Assembly (NCBI GenBank): GCA_016930115.1
Contig: JAFGHN010000152.1
Span: forward strand, 1-17,237
Direction: 5' to 3'
Length of the DNA stretch: 17,237 bases
Source: Spirochaetales bacterium
GTDB lineage: Bacteria > Spirochaetota > Spirochaetia > ARS1246
The notes below the pieces were generated by a model. That model saw only the letters and a program-made list of their open reading frames with translations. It was not told the origin of the DNA and did no database searches. The position numbers and the translations under genes were made by a program. Every line of letters begins with the position of its first letter. The first letter of the stretch is position 1. Positions 1-7,505 of the stretch are shown here, one piece after another.

Positions 1-510
1 AGCTTCACTTTCACCGAAGTACTGCGGCGTCTGCACGGGGACCGCCTGAGACCGGGTCGCCGCACCCGTCGCAGCCTGCGGGGCAGACTGAGCTACGGTA
101 GGCGTTGTGGCCGGCGCGATAGCCACCGCAGCAGCCGCTGCACTGTTGGCGCCTGCACTTGTGGCGCCGGTCCGGGTTGAGGCTGCCGGCGACGTCTGCG
201 CAGGCGAGGCTGCGGCGGCTTGCGTCGAGGGAGCCGTCACAGGCTTCGGTATCGGTTGCGGCGCGGGCTCGGGTTTCTTTGTTACCACAGGCTCAGGCCT
301 CACTTCGGGCGGCGGCGTTTCGATTACCGGCGGCAGAATCGTCCGCGGTTCGGGTTTGTGGAGAATTACTTCCACGACGAGCTCGGGATAATCTACCGGC
401 TCGGCGGGGTTCAGTAGTTCCAATCTCGCCGTGGCGGCAAAAACGCCTGCGTAAAGCAACAAAGCGATTGCCGTCGAAACAGCAAGTCTCTCTTTATCCG
501 TCTGTACCAT
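1..510 (-). CDS. tonB: TonB-like energy transducer, C-terminus cut by window edge
   Basis: The reading frame is open from ATG at 510 to base 1 (170 codons, no stop), so the C-terminal domain is outside the window. Residues 1-8 are a short cytoplasmic tail. Residues 9-28 form one hydrophobic segment, followed by a Pro/Glu-rich stretch (about 58-90, with PPPEVRPEPV and KPEPAPQPIPKP) and then an Ala/Thr/Ser/Pro-rich linker. This is the usual architecture of TonB, which spans the periplasm and passes proton-motive energy from ExbB-ExbD to outer-membrane partners. The start lies 2 bases after the exbD stop, which supports the family call. Oddities: the membrane segment lacks the His of the Ser-His motif found in Escherichia coli TonB, and no good Shine-Dalgarno is close, so translation may be coupled to exbD. 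It could be a TolA-like transducer instead; the missing C-terminus would decide. Confidence 0.8.
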   Translation of the reverse strand, partial: MVQTDKERLAVSTAIALLLYAGVFAATARLELLNPAEPVDYPELVVEVILHKPEPRTILPPVIETPPPEVRPEPVVTKKPEPAPQPIPKPVTAPSTQAAAASPAQTSPAASTRTGATSAGANSAAAAAVAIAPATTPTVAQSAPQAATGAATRSQAVPVQTPQYFGESEA

Positions 511-512
511 GG

Positions 513-935
513 TTAACGGTTGACCGTATCCTCTCTCAGCTTAAGGCTCACGTTTGAGAATCCATTTTTCCTCAGTATATCGAGCACCCTGATCATCAAC
601 TCGTAAGATATGTTTTCATCTCCCTCGATGATCACCGATTCTATTCCTTCTCTTTGCTCCGCGGAAAAATTGCCGAGAGCACCATCCAGCTCCTCAAGTG
701 AATAGCCATCACGATTCAGATATATCACCTCTTCCGGTGTGATACTCACCAGCAATTCGATATCCTTCATTACTACTGTTTCTGTCGTCGTTGAGGTAGG
801 AAGTGCGAGTTTGATTCCGGGTCCCATGACAAATGTACTTGTCACCATAAAAAATACTACGAGCTGGAACACCACGTCTATCATCGGTATGAGATCGACT
901 CTGGCTTCGGGGGTCAGGCGGCGGCGAAAACGCAT
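513..935 (-). CDS. exbD: ExbD/TolR family proton-channel subunit
   Basis: This 140-residue protein has a short cytoplasmic N-terminus, one membrane helix (about 15-37, core DLIPMIDVVFQLVVFFMV) and a periplasmic domain (about 40-140). Asp20 in the PMIDVVF motif corresponds to the single membrane Asp that carries protons in ExbD and TolR. The length is typical of the family (about 140). ExbD works with ExbB in the inner membrane to power TonB-type transducers. Its ATG directly follows the exbB stop with no spacer, and a GGAGG lies inside the end of exbB, so coupled translation is likely. Alternative within the family: TolR. The TonB-like gene immediately downstream favours ExbD, but the subfamilies are hard to separate by sequence alone. 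Confidence 0.93.
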   Translation of the reverse strand: MRFRRRLTPEARVDLIPMIDVVFQLVVFFMVTSTFVMGPGIKLALPTSTTTETVVMKDIELLVSITPEEVIYLNRDGYSLEELDGALGNFSAEQREGIESVIIEGDENISYELMIRVLDILRKNGFSNVSLKLREDTVNR

Positions 936-1547
936 TTACTCGCCTCCGCTCTTCAGAAGAAGCACAAGCTCGCTCACCCGGTTCTCCAGCCTGATGATGA
1001 TGTGATTCACCTTGCTCACCAGGCTGTTGTAGAAGATGATTGCCGGAACGGCCACTACAATGCCCGCGGCTGTTGTGAGCAGCGCTTCCGCAATGCCGTT
1101 TGCCAAGGCGGTAGGATCGCCACCCCCGACAGCCTGGCCCAGGACGCCAAAGGCTTCGATATTGCCGGTCACGGTCCCGAGCAGGCCGAGAAGCGGCGCG
1201 ATATGGGCAACCGTGCCGAGGGCGGGCAGGAATCTTTCCAGGTTCGGGATTTCCAGATTTGCGGCGTTCATAATCGATTCTTTGATTTCAGCTTCAGAAA
1301 ACTGCCGGTGATCTATACCGACTTTCATGAGATTAGTAATAGGTGTCGGGTTGTTGTCGCAAATGCTCGCCGCTTCTTCATAGTGTCCTTTTTCCAGCGC
1401 AACGCGCAAGCGGCTGATCATTTTTTCTTCATCAACCCGTATCCTTCTGAAATATATAAGCCGCTCCACGATAATAACCGCAGCAACCAAAGACAGAGCG
1501 ACAATAATTCCCATGATAACGCCGCCCTTCTGAAACAACTCTATCAT
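936..1547 (-). CDS. exbB: ExbB/TolQ/MotA-family proton channel
   Basis: The product is a 203-residue inner-membrane protein with three predicted helices: about 10-32, 108-132 and 155-176. A cytoplasmic domain lies between the first two. The signature of the MotA/TolQ/ExbB channel family is clear: HIAPLLGLLGTVTG at about 115-128, then a Thr-containing third helix (ALLTTAAGIVVAVPA) that faces the ExbD Asp in known complexes. ExbB forms the pentameric channel around an ExbD dimer. The start at 1547 is supported by GGAGG about 6 bases upstream. Only 9 bases separate it from the upstream outer-membrane barrel gene, and it abuts exbD, so the channel appears co-expressed with that barrel. The length is between short spirochaetal/Bacteroidetes-type ExbB and the longer TolQ (about 230). 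Confidence 0.93.
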   Translation of the reverse strand: MIELFQKGGVIMGIIVALSLVAAVIIVERLIYFRRIRVDEEKMISRLRVALEKGHYEEAASICDNNPTPITNLMKVGIDHRQFSEAEIKESIMNAANLEIPNLERFLPALGTVAHIAPLLGLLGTVTGNIEAFGVLGQAVGGGDPTALANGIAEALLTTAAGIVVAVPAIIFYNSLVSKVNHIIIRLENRVSELVLLLKSGGE

Positions 1548-1556
1548 TCAAGCCTC

Positions 1557-3191
1557 CTACAGCGAGATGTTCGTCCCAAGGTATGCGTGAAAACCGGGTG
1601 CCTCGTAAGGCGCCCAGTATGTTCTTCCTTCCGGTATCAGCGGCGACAGCGGATCGGATAGGTCCAGATTCAGCCTGACACTCTCGCTCAACCGGTAAAA
1701 CGCCGAGAGCGTCAATTCCGGTATATGCGAATATGCCTGAGACAGCGGAACCCGCACATCGAGGGCGGCTCCAAAGGTATCCTCAGGCTGCCTGTATGCC
1801 ATACCCGCGATCAACCGGTGAGCAGGCTCGAAGGGATGGTCGCCGATGAACCTTCCATCCCACGACAATGAGAGCGTGAAGGCCCGTTCAATACTGTAGC
1901 TCACCCCCAAACCCGTCTGCAACGACAGAATTTCGGTAGCAGGCGCAAAGCCGAATAACCCGGTAACAGGCGAGTAATCCTGGTTCACCTGCCGCACGCG
2001 ATCGTAATACTTGAAGTCGACGTCGGCCGCAACGAACAGGCTCCCGAGCAGACGTATCTGTGTATCTGCATACGCAAACCAGCCGTACTCGGCATCCGGA
2101 GTGTCCGGTAAGTCCGTAAACCGATACTCATCACGCAAATCGGCGTATGACGGAAACTCGACAAAATAGCCGCCACCCACCTCAAGTGCAAAGGAATCCG
2201 AAGGATACCAGAGACCCCTCGCAGAGAAGGGAAAGAGAAAATCGGCCAATCCGATCCAGGAAACCCCGGCGGCCAGCTCAAAGGAAAGCACCTCGTTTAC
2301 CTTAATGGTAGGAGAGAGCGTGAGCTCCAGATTGTGAAACGCTGTTTGCGGGTTCAGCAGCGTATAACCGATCATCGTTTCAAAATCGATATAACGCGTC
2401 GTAAGCTCGATACCTGCCTGCGCGCCTAAATCGAGCTCCGCGCTCAGCTGTGGATCTGTCGATGCGAGTATCTGCTGATCATAACCGGCGCGGACGGAAC
2501 CCTTTAAAAGCAAATTCTCCAAAGCCGGATATTCTATTCCGCCTTCGCCGAATACCCGTCTGTGTGTAAGCGATTCATACTCACCTCTCTGCTGGAGCCC
2601 CTCGGCAGATTCGGTGATGCCGGCATGCACGTGGATGTCGACTTTGCCGGAGGTATACGAGACGTTGCCTTCAAGCAGATCCTCACTGTGATAGAACCCC
2701 GAGCCGGCCGAACGGAGGCCGTATCCGTCGATCTTATCGTGATAAAATCGAAGATCGAACCGCGGATCCGGTCCCAGACGGTAGAGTGTCAGGTCCCCTC
2801 GTATATGGCTCATCGATCCTACGGCTATCTCTCCCTCGCTGAAAATGTTCACCGGTCTTTGCCCGCGAACGACACCGGTGGAAGTCAACGCAAGCTGGTC
2901 AGGGTAAGGGATATCAAACCGTTCTTCCGGCAGAAAAATCTCCTCCGCCTGCGGCAGCGGTATGTTTATCTCCGGCAGAAGCTGTACATCCTCTTCGGGT
3001 ATTACCGCGCTGATCTCTTCCACCTGCAAGTCTTCCACCTCAAGGAGCGTCGGCGGGAGTATTATCCCCGGCTCCTCCGGCTCGGCATCCTGACCAAGAA
3101 GCGGAAAGGAGGCAAATATGAAGAACATCGCCAGTGCCGGAAGTCCCGGGGTGCGCAGCTTCGCAAGCAGTCGCGACTCCACCCTATCCAT
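1557..3191 (-). CDS. Putative outer-membrane beta-barrel protein with acidic N-terminal extension
   Basis: The product has 544 residues and no family I can name. The chosen ATG (3191) has GGAGG 5 bases upstream and is followed by a signal peptide (about 1-33, hydrophobic core LPALAMFFIFASFPLLG). A longer frame reaching 3281 is only read-through of the preceding TPR gene. The mature N-terminus (about 35-100) is rich in Glu and Pro. From about 105 on, the sequence alternates short hydrophobic/aromatic strands with polar turns (for example GDLTLYRL, FDLRFYHD, GNVSYTSGKVDIHVHAG), as expected of a transmembrane barrel. It is too short for a TonB-dependent transporter with a full plug (usually over 600), and the last residue is Leu rather than the usual aromatic. 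Overlap with the TPR gene and the 9-base gap to exbB suggest that it is a partner of the ExbBD-TonB motor. That role is inference. Confidence 0.65.
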   Translation of the reverse strand: MDRVESRLLAKLRTPGLPALAMFFIFASFPLLGQDAEPEEPGIILPPTLLEVEDLQVEEISAVIPEEDVQLLPEINIPLPQAEEIFLPEERFDIPYPDQLALTSTGVVRGQRPVNIFSEGEIAVGSMSHIRGDLTLYRLGPDPRFDLRFYHDKIDGYGLRSAGSGFYHSEDLLEGNVSYTSGKVDIHVHAGITESAEGLQQRGEYESLTHRRVFGEGGIEYPALENLLLKGSVRAGYDQQILASTDPQLSAELDLGAQAGIELTTRYIDFETMIGYTLLNPQTAFHNLELTLSPTIKVNEVLSFELAAGVSWIGLADFLFPFSARGLWYPSDSFALEVGGGYFVEFPSYADLRDEYRFTDLPDTPDAEYGWFAYADTQIRLLGSLFVAADVDFKYYDRVRQVNQDYSPVTGLFGFAPATEILSLQTGLGVSYSIERAFTLSLSWDGRFIGDHPFEPAHRLIAGMAYRQPEDTFGAALDVRVPLSQAYSHIPELTLSAFYRLSESVRLNLDLSDPLSPLIPEGRTYWAPYEAPGFHAYLGTNISL

Positions 3192-6102
3192 TGTTACCTC
3201 CAAGTAAGGTCCTTCCTTCGTCAACCCAGGGGGATGAAGGGAACAGCGATTCGATTCTATCCACCAGTTTTCGAGCGTCATCTCTGTTACCCGAGATAAC
3301 CGCCATTTCCGCCGCCTTATACAGCGCCTGAGCCGACAAATCCCTGTCGTCCGGATAGGTCACAACGGTCTGGAGAAACGACTGTGCCGCTTTCTGAAGC
3401 TCATTCTTCCGATAGTAGTACTCACCGTACAGATAATACGCCTTGGCAGCGTACTCGGGATCTGCATCGACATAACTGATTAATTCGTCGAGAAGCTCCG
3501 GGGCAAGGTTCTGTTTTGACCCGCTCTTGTAAATATAGACCCTAGCAAGCTCATGCATCGCCGCGCGACCTTCCCTCGTATTCGGGCCATTTCTGCTTAT
3601 TATCGCGGAAAGCTCGGCCTCACGATCACCCTGTCCAAGTATCAAGAATCGGATTTTCTCTGATTGAAGCTCCGCTGATGCCGCCTTTGCCTCTTCAGGA
3701 TAGAGTGCTATGAGCTCACCATAGTAATTCAGCGCTTTTCTGAAATCCCCGCTCTCTTCATACACCTCGGCCGTGCGGAGCAATGAATCTGCCCTGAAAG
3801 CGCTTTCTTCATGACTCTCTATAAGTTTTTCCCAGAGCAGGACAGCCCTGAACGGTTCACCGGATTCATATGCTGCAAGACCGCCCCAGTAGAGCGCGGC
3901 GTCGTAGAGAGTGCCGCTTGGAAACCGGATCCTGTATTCGTAAAACGCATCCCGTGCATCGGCATAGCGGCCCGCCGCAAAAAGCAATTCTCCCCTGCGA
4001 TACATGCCTTCTTCAGCGAGCGGGCTGAGCGGAAAAACCTCCAGCAATTCCAGATATTTTTCAACACCAACATCAAGTTGATCGAGGGCCGCCATAACAC
4101 CCGCATATTCATAAAGCGCGTCATCGGATAGCTCCGATACCGGCTCCTGGAGGTAGATGTTTTCGAACAGAATAGCCGCCTCGTTCTTTTTGCCTTGCTG
4201 AAAGAGAGTCTTTGCATACATGAAGTCGCCTTTTATCTGCAAAGGCGGATCGGCATGGGCAGACATTTTCAGCAGATAGGTTGCGGCCTGATTATACCTG
4301 CCTTGAACGTAGGCGCACCACCCCGCGAGATAGGCCGCGCGCGCTTGCAGTTCGTGGTCAGGTGCACCGTCGACCAACGCGGCAAAATCAACTTCCGCCG
4401 CCGGATAGTCTCCGCTGCGATAGTAAGTCCATCCCCTGTAGAAAAGTATATACGGATAGATCAGAAGCAAATCCGCGTTTTGGACCTGAGCGAGCGTGAC
4501 ACCCGAAAGTGTTTCTTCCGCCCTTGCGTACTCCATCTGTGAAATGTAGGCCAGCCCAAGCATATAGCGGACCAGCAGTGAATACGGCGAGGCGGCATCC
4601 GCGAATGGTCCCATCTTCATGACTGCTTCGGCCTCCGGGATCACTCTCTTGAAATCACCAAGCCTGAAATACAATTTTATGAAATCCATCCGGGCCCGAT
4701 AATCGTCCGGCACAAGCGGAAGGTATTCTCCAAGGGTGCCAACCGCGGTTCTCAATTCGCCTCTCTCTTTGTGGAGGATCGACTTAAACAGCAGGAACCT
4801 GCTGGTGAGTGCACCGCCGCGGGCGGTCCCGAGAACGCCATCTATGAGATCGATAGCTCCGCTGATATCCTTGAGGCGGTAAGAAGCGTATGCTTTTTGA
4901 TACGCAGCCTCCGCATAGGTATCAGCTTCTCCAAACTCGGTCAGAAAACGCGAAAAAACCGTGGACGCCTGTTCCCATTGTCCGGATTGCAGATGTATTG
5001 TCCCGATTTTGTAGAGGACCAGCTCTCGCCTATCGTTGGAATAAGCGAGAAAGGATTGCAGATAATCCATGGCCTCTTGCCGGTCCCCTTTTGCCAGCTC
5101 TATCTCGGACAGATAGAGCGGCACGATTCCGGATATCTCAATGCGGTCACGCATATTCCATATACGTTGGAAGTAGGAGCGCGCGAGATCCGGCTTATTG
5201 AGCATGAAATTCTCGATGCCGATACGCAGCCAGAACTCAGCGAGAATCTCCCCATAGCCGGCAAGCACGGTTTCGGCGTCAAGCACTATCTGCTGCAACT
5301 CTTCGTCGTTTCCCACTTTTCGGTAATAGACAAACAACCGCTGGAATGCGATGGACGATATTTCAGGGGGTGCATCGGTGAGAAGATTGTATAGCTCCCG
5401 CGCTTCGTCAAACCGCTCGAGGTTCCAGAACGCCTCCGCCCGGTAGAGCCGGGTCCGTTGTACCTGTGAAAGGTCGAGTTCCGCCTCGCGCGATTTGTCG
5501 GTTATCACGAGGGCTTTTTCATACAGGCCCTCTTTGACGCAAAGTGAAGCGAGAAAGACCAGCGCTTCCGCCCGGTAGTCGGCTTCCGGTGCTTCGGCAA
5601 GCAGTTGCTCGACTATATCGATCGCGGCGGCGAACCTTCCCAAGTTCGTCTCACAGAAAGCGAGATACATCCTTGCCTGGCCGAGAAGACTCGGTTCGCC
5701 CCCTTCGAGATAACGACGCAAAGAGGCGGCTGCCCGGTCAAAATCGCCCTTGTTGTATTCGATAACGCCGATCCAAAAAGGCACAAAAGCGATAAATTGC
5801 GTCGACTTGTATCTCTCTTCTATCTTTATGAACAGTGAGAGCGCTTCATCCTGATCGCCAAGCCTGAAAAAACAGACCGCACGTCTGAATTGTACATCGG
5901 AGATCAGTGATGACCGTGGATACTCGGAAACCAGCAGATCGTATCTTGAGAGCGCTATCGAGTATTCCCGAAGCCTGAATCTGCTTTCCGCTTCCTGGAA
6001 AAGCTCAACATCGCTCTTTTGGGCATGCAACGGCGATACAAGAACGACCAGCCAGATCATCAAAAAACAGTGCAATCCTGCGTTTCGTCGGGGTTTTTGC
6101 AC
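3184..6102 (-). CDS. Large exported TPR-repeat protein
   Basis: This protein of about 972 residues is built almost wholly of TPR-like helical pairs. Typical units read as Y/F-x-x-A-x-x-x-[YF]-x-x-[IL]-x-x-x-x-P. They can be seen near the N-terminus (YSIALSRYDLLVSEYP, about 47-62), in the middle and at the C-terminus (LQKAAQSFLQTVVTYP). TPR arrays bind proteins; no catalytic motif is seen. The GTG at 6102 is preferred because AGGTGG lies 4 bases upstream and a clean signal peptide follows (charged start, LMIWLVVLVSPLHA, cleavage before Gln28). ATG 6126 and TTG 6135 are in frame but lack a ribosome site. It is probably periplasmic or outer-membrane associated; no lipobox Cys is seen. The stop overlaps the barrel gene by 8 bases, so the two are likely translated together. 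Role inferred: scaffold of an envelope complex driven by ExbBD-TonB. Confidence 0.85.
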   Translation of the reverse strand: MQKPRRNAGLHCFLMIWLVVLVSPLHAQKSDVELFQEAESRFRLREYSIALSRYDLLVSEYPRSSLISDVQFRRAVCFFRLGDQDEALSLFIKIEERYKSTQFIAFVPFWIGVIEYNKGDFDRAAASLRRYLEGGEPSLLGQARMYLAFCETNLGRFAAAIDIVEQLLAEAPEADYRAEALVFLASLCVKEGLYEKALVITDKSREAELDLSQVQRTRLYRAEAFWNLERFDEARELYNLLTDAPPEISSIAFQRLFVYYRKVGNDEELQQIVLDAETVLAGYGEILAEFWLRIGIENFMLNKPDLARSYFQRIWNMRDRIEISGIVPLYLSEIELAKGDRQEAMDYLQSFLAYSNDRRELVLYKIGTIHLQSGQWEQASTVFSRFLTEFGEADTYAEAAYQKAYASYRLKDISGAIDLIDGVLGTARGGALTSRFLLFKSILHKERGELRTAVGTLGEYLPLVPDDYRARMDFIKLYFRLGDFKRVIPEAEAVMKMGPFADAASPYSLLVRYMLGLAYISQMEYARAEETLSGVTLAQVQNADLLLIYPYILFYRGWTYYRSGDYPAAEVDFAALVDGAPDHELQARAAYLAGWCAYVQGRYNQAATYLLKMSAHADPPLQIKGDFMYAKTLFQQGKKNEAAILFENIYLQEPVSELSDDALYEYAGVMAALDQLDVGVEKYLELLEVFPLSPLAEEGMYRRGELLFAAGRYADARDAFYEYRIRFPSGTLYDAALYWGGLAAYESGEPFRAVLLWEKLIESHEESAFRADSLLRTAEVYEESGDFRKALNYYGELIALYPEEAKAASAELQSEKIRFLILGQGDREAELSAIISRNGPNTREGRAAMHELARVYIYKSGSKQNLAPELLDELISYVDADPEYAAKAYYLYGEYYYRKNELQKAAQSFLQTVVTYPDDRDLSAQALYKAAEMAVISGNRDDARKLVDRIESLFPSSPWVDEGRTLLGGNNG
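3197..3201 (-). promoter_or_regulatory. Shine-Dalgarno deciding the start of the barrel gene
   Basis: GGAGG on the minus strand ends 5 bases before ATG 3191-3189. It lies within the last codons of the TPR gene and picks this ATG over an in-frame codon at 3281, which would add 30 residues with no signal-peptide character ahead of the real signal sequence. Confidence 0.8.
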
Positions 6103-6106
6103 GCTT

Positions 6107-6112
6107 CCACCT
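6107..6112 (-). promoter_or_regulatory. Ribosome binding site favouring a GTG start of the TPR gene
   Basis: AGGTGG on the minus strand, 4 bases before GTG 6102-6100. No comparable site precedes ATG 6126 or TTG 6135. The spacing is a little short, so the choice is reasonable but not certain. Confidence 0.5.
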
Positions 6113-6143
6113 CGAAAAATCGACATAATAAGCAAAGGGTATA

Positions 6144-7433
6144 TCAGTGCTGTTTAAAATTCAACGTCGGCGGAGCGTAGGTCTCCGGTACCGACAGCCT
6201 TACCAGGTGGGTGTGGTCCGTTGCATAGCGACTTTCAAGCGATTCGATGCTTGTCTCGGCGTTTCTCTCCATCACGACAATCTGAAATGCCCCCTGTTCA
6301 TCGAAATGCGGGAAGAGAACAACGAGATGAACATGCTGTTTGAGTACCGGACTCGCACCGTAATCACTATTAACCGACCCTATATAAAAGTGGCCGGGCT
6401 CTGTAACTGCCAGAAAGAAAAGCACCAATTTGAGATCGCGGACACGGTAGCCCACATCTTCAAAATAATCAAAAAAAGGCACGGATCTCACATCTGCAGC
6501 TTCTGGATTGACAACGCCGCCGGTATCAAGCGAAAGCATCGTCGCCGCAAGATTTCTCGACCAATCAAGCCCGAAATACGGATCTCTGTACTGCTCGTAA
6601 TTCTCGCTCCAGGCTGTGCCGCGCAAACCGGGATGTTTGAGCCTGAGCGACTCGATGGAAAGCAGTTTTCCCGTTCGTTGCTGATACAGACCGTCAATCA
6701 CCCACTTCGCAAATCCTGAGCAGTTAAGTCCCTTCTCCGGATTGAGAGCCAGGCTATCGATGTATCGATACGCGCCGTCTTCATCGATGGCTCCGTCATC
6801 GGAATCGCGTAGATCCTTGAGCTCTGCGCGCAGGCTTTCGATCATAGAGCGGGTAAGGGAGTCCTCAGGGCGCTGTTTGAACGGAAACAGCAGTTCCCAA
6901 TCAACCTGCGAGCGGGTCAATTCGACAATTTTCGAGAACGGTTCGACGGATATTTGTTCAACCGATAACGGCAAAACCACTCCCTTGTAAAGCAACGCGT
7001 CAAGAAGGTAAACGTCCATGAGAGAACGCCGGCCTGCGGGCCGGATGCGGACAAAGCTTCCGGGTTCACTGCGGATAAACACCTTTATCTGGGAGAAGGC
7101 CCCGTCTTCCCAGTCCCGTCTGATGACGTAACTCCCGCGGCTGTAAAGAGGATAGTCGCCTTCCTCCTCATTCGTAAACAGAAGGTAGATGGAGTCGTTC
7201 TGGCTCAACATCTGCATAGAAACAGTGGAACTTTCCCCGAATTGGCTCTCCACTACCGGGCTGAACGCAAGAATTTCATTTCGCGGCGCAAAGATAAGGT
7301 CACGGTACTTTGAACGCACTTCATAGTTTTCAGGTGGGGGCGACCCTGTGATTGCAGGAAGAGAAAAAGCTTCGACTACGGCGACCATACATATGCAAAA
7401 AACACTGAGAGCGCCGCGGATCTGCAAAATCAT
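6144..7433 (-). CDS. Exported NlpC/P60-like putative cysteine peptidase
   Basis: The 429-residue product starts at ATG 7433 (AGGAG 4 bases upstream) rather than the in-frame GTG at 7457. A signal peptide is clear (about 1-22, VFCICMVAVVEA). The first 220 residues match no domain I recognise. The C-terminal half carries a papain-like pattern typical of NlpC/P60 or related amidases: NCSGFAKWV with Cys238 at a helix start, EPGHFYIGSV with His348, and HVHLVVLFP (His367/His369) as a candidate third polar residue. NlpC/P60 enzymes usually cut peptidoglycan stem peptides, so wall remodelling is a plausible role. The usual Asp before the Cys is Asn here, the spacing from Cys to His (110 residues) is longer than in compact NlpC domains, and the activity is unproven. 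It lies about 40 bases upstream of the TPR gene and so probably belongs to the same transcription unit. Confidence 0.6.
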   Translation of the reverse strand: MILQIRGALSVFCICMVAVVEAFSLPAITGSPPPENYEVRSKYRDLIFAPRNEILAFSPVVESQFGESSTVSMQMLSQNDSIYLLFTNEEEGDYPLYSRGSYVIRRDWEDGAFSQIKVFIRSEPGSFVRIRPAGRRSLMDVYLLDALLYKGVVLPLSVEQISVEPFSKIVELTRSQVDWELLFPFKQRPEDSLTRSMIESLRAELKDLRDSDDGAIDEDGAYRYIDSLALNPEKGLNCSGFAKWVIDGLYQQRTGKLLSIESLRLKHPGLRGTAWSENYEQYRDPYFGLDWSRNLAATMLSLDTGGVVNPEAADVRSVPFFDYFEDVGYRVRDLKLVLFFLAVTEPGHFYIGSVNSDYGASPVLKQHVHLVVLFPHFDEQGAFQIVVMERNAETSIESLESRYATDHTHLVRLSVPETYAPPTLNFKQH

Positions 7434-7437
7434 AACA

Positions 7438-7442
7438 CTCCT
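7438..7442 (-). promoter_or_regulatory. Shine-Dalgarno deciding the start of the NlpC/P60-like gene
   Basis: AGGAG on the minus strand lies 4 bases before ATG 7433. It overlaps codons of a longer in-frame reading that starts at GTG 7457, which makes the shorter protein, beginning directly with its signal peptide, the better model. Confidence 0.7.
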
Positions 7443-7475
7443 TTTCGGCACGGGCACGGGATACTGCTATCATTC

Positions 7476-7505
7476 ATTATCGACAGGAATGCAATTCCCC
7501 ATCAA
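7476..7505 (-). promoter_or_regulatory. Weak candidate sigma-70 promoter ahead of the envelope cluster
   Basis: On the minus strand TTGATG (7505-7500, 4 of 6 to consensus) is followed after 18 bases by GATAAT (7481-7476, 5 of 6). It sits at the end of the MerR gene, in the only sizeable gap (68 bases) between ptsI and the left edge. If used, transcription would start near 7469 and drive the NlpC/P60-like, TPR, barrel, exbB, exbD and tonB genes. Recognised by eye only. Confidence 0.3.

Noticed and set aside
107..391. Ala/Gly-rich plus-strand frame near the left edge
   Set aside because: It is the complement of the Pro/Ala/Thr-rich linker of the TonB-like gene, whose own frame is open to the window edge and has clear family features.
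1002..1661. 219-codon plus-strand frame opposite exbB
   Set aside because: Shadow of exbB; no start signal and no domain.
1557..3191. Classical TonB-dependent receptor
   Set aside because: 544 residues and no plug-like domain; neighbours suggest a link to TonB but the sequence does not show a receptor architecture.
3192..3281. Longer start for the barrel gene at 3281
   Set aside because: It would add 30 residues encoded inside the TPR gene ahead of the signal peptide, whereas GGAGG precedes ATG 3191.
6103..6135. TTG 6135 or ATG 6126 as start of the TPR gene
   Set aside because: No ribosome site precedes either; GTG 6102 has one. ATG 6126 remains possible, since both give a workable signal peptide.
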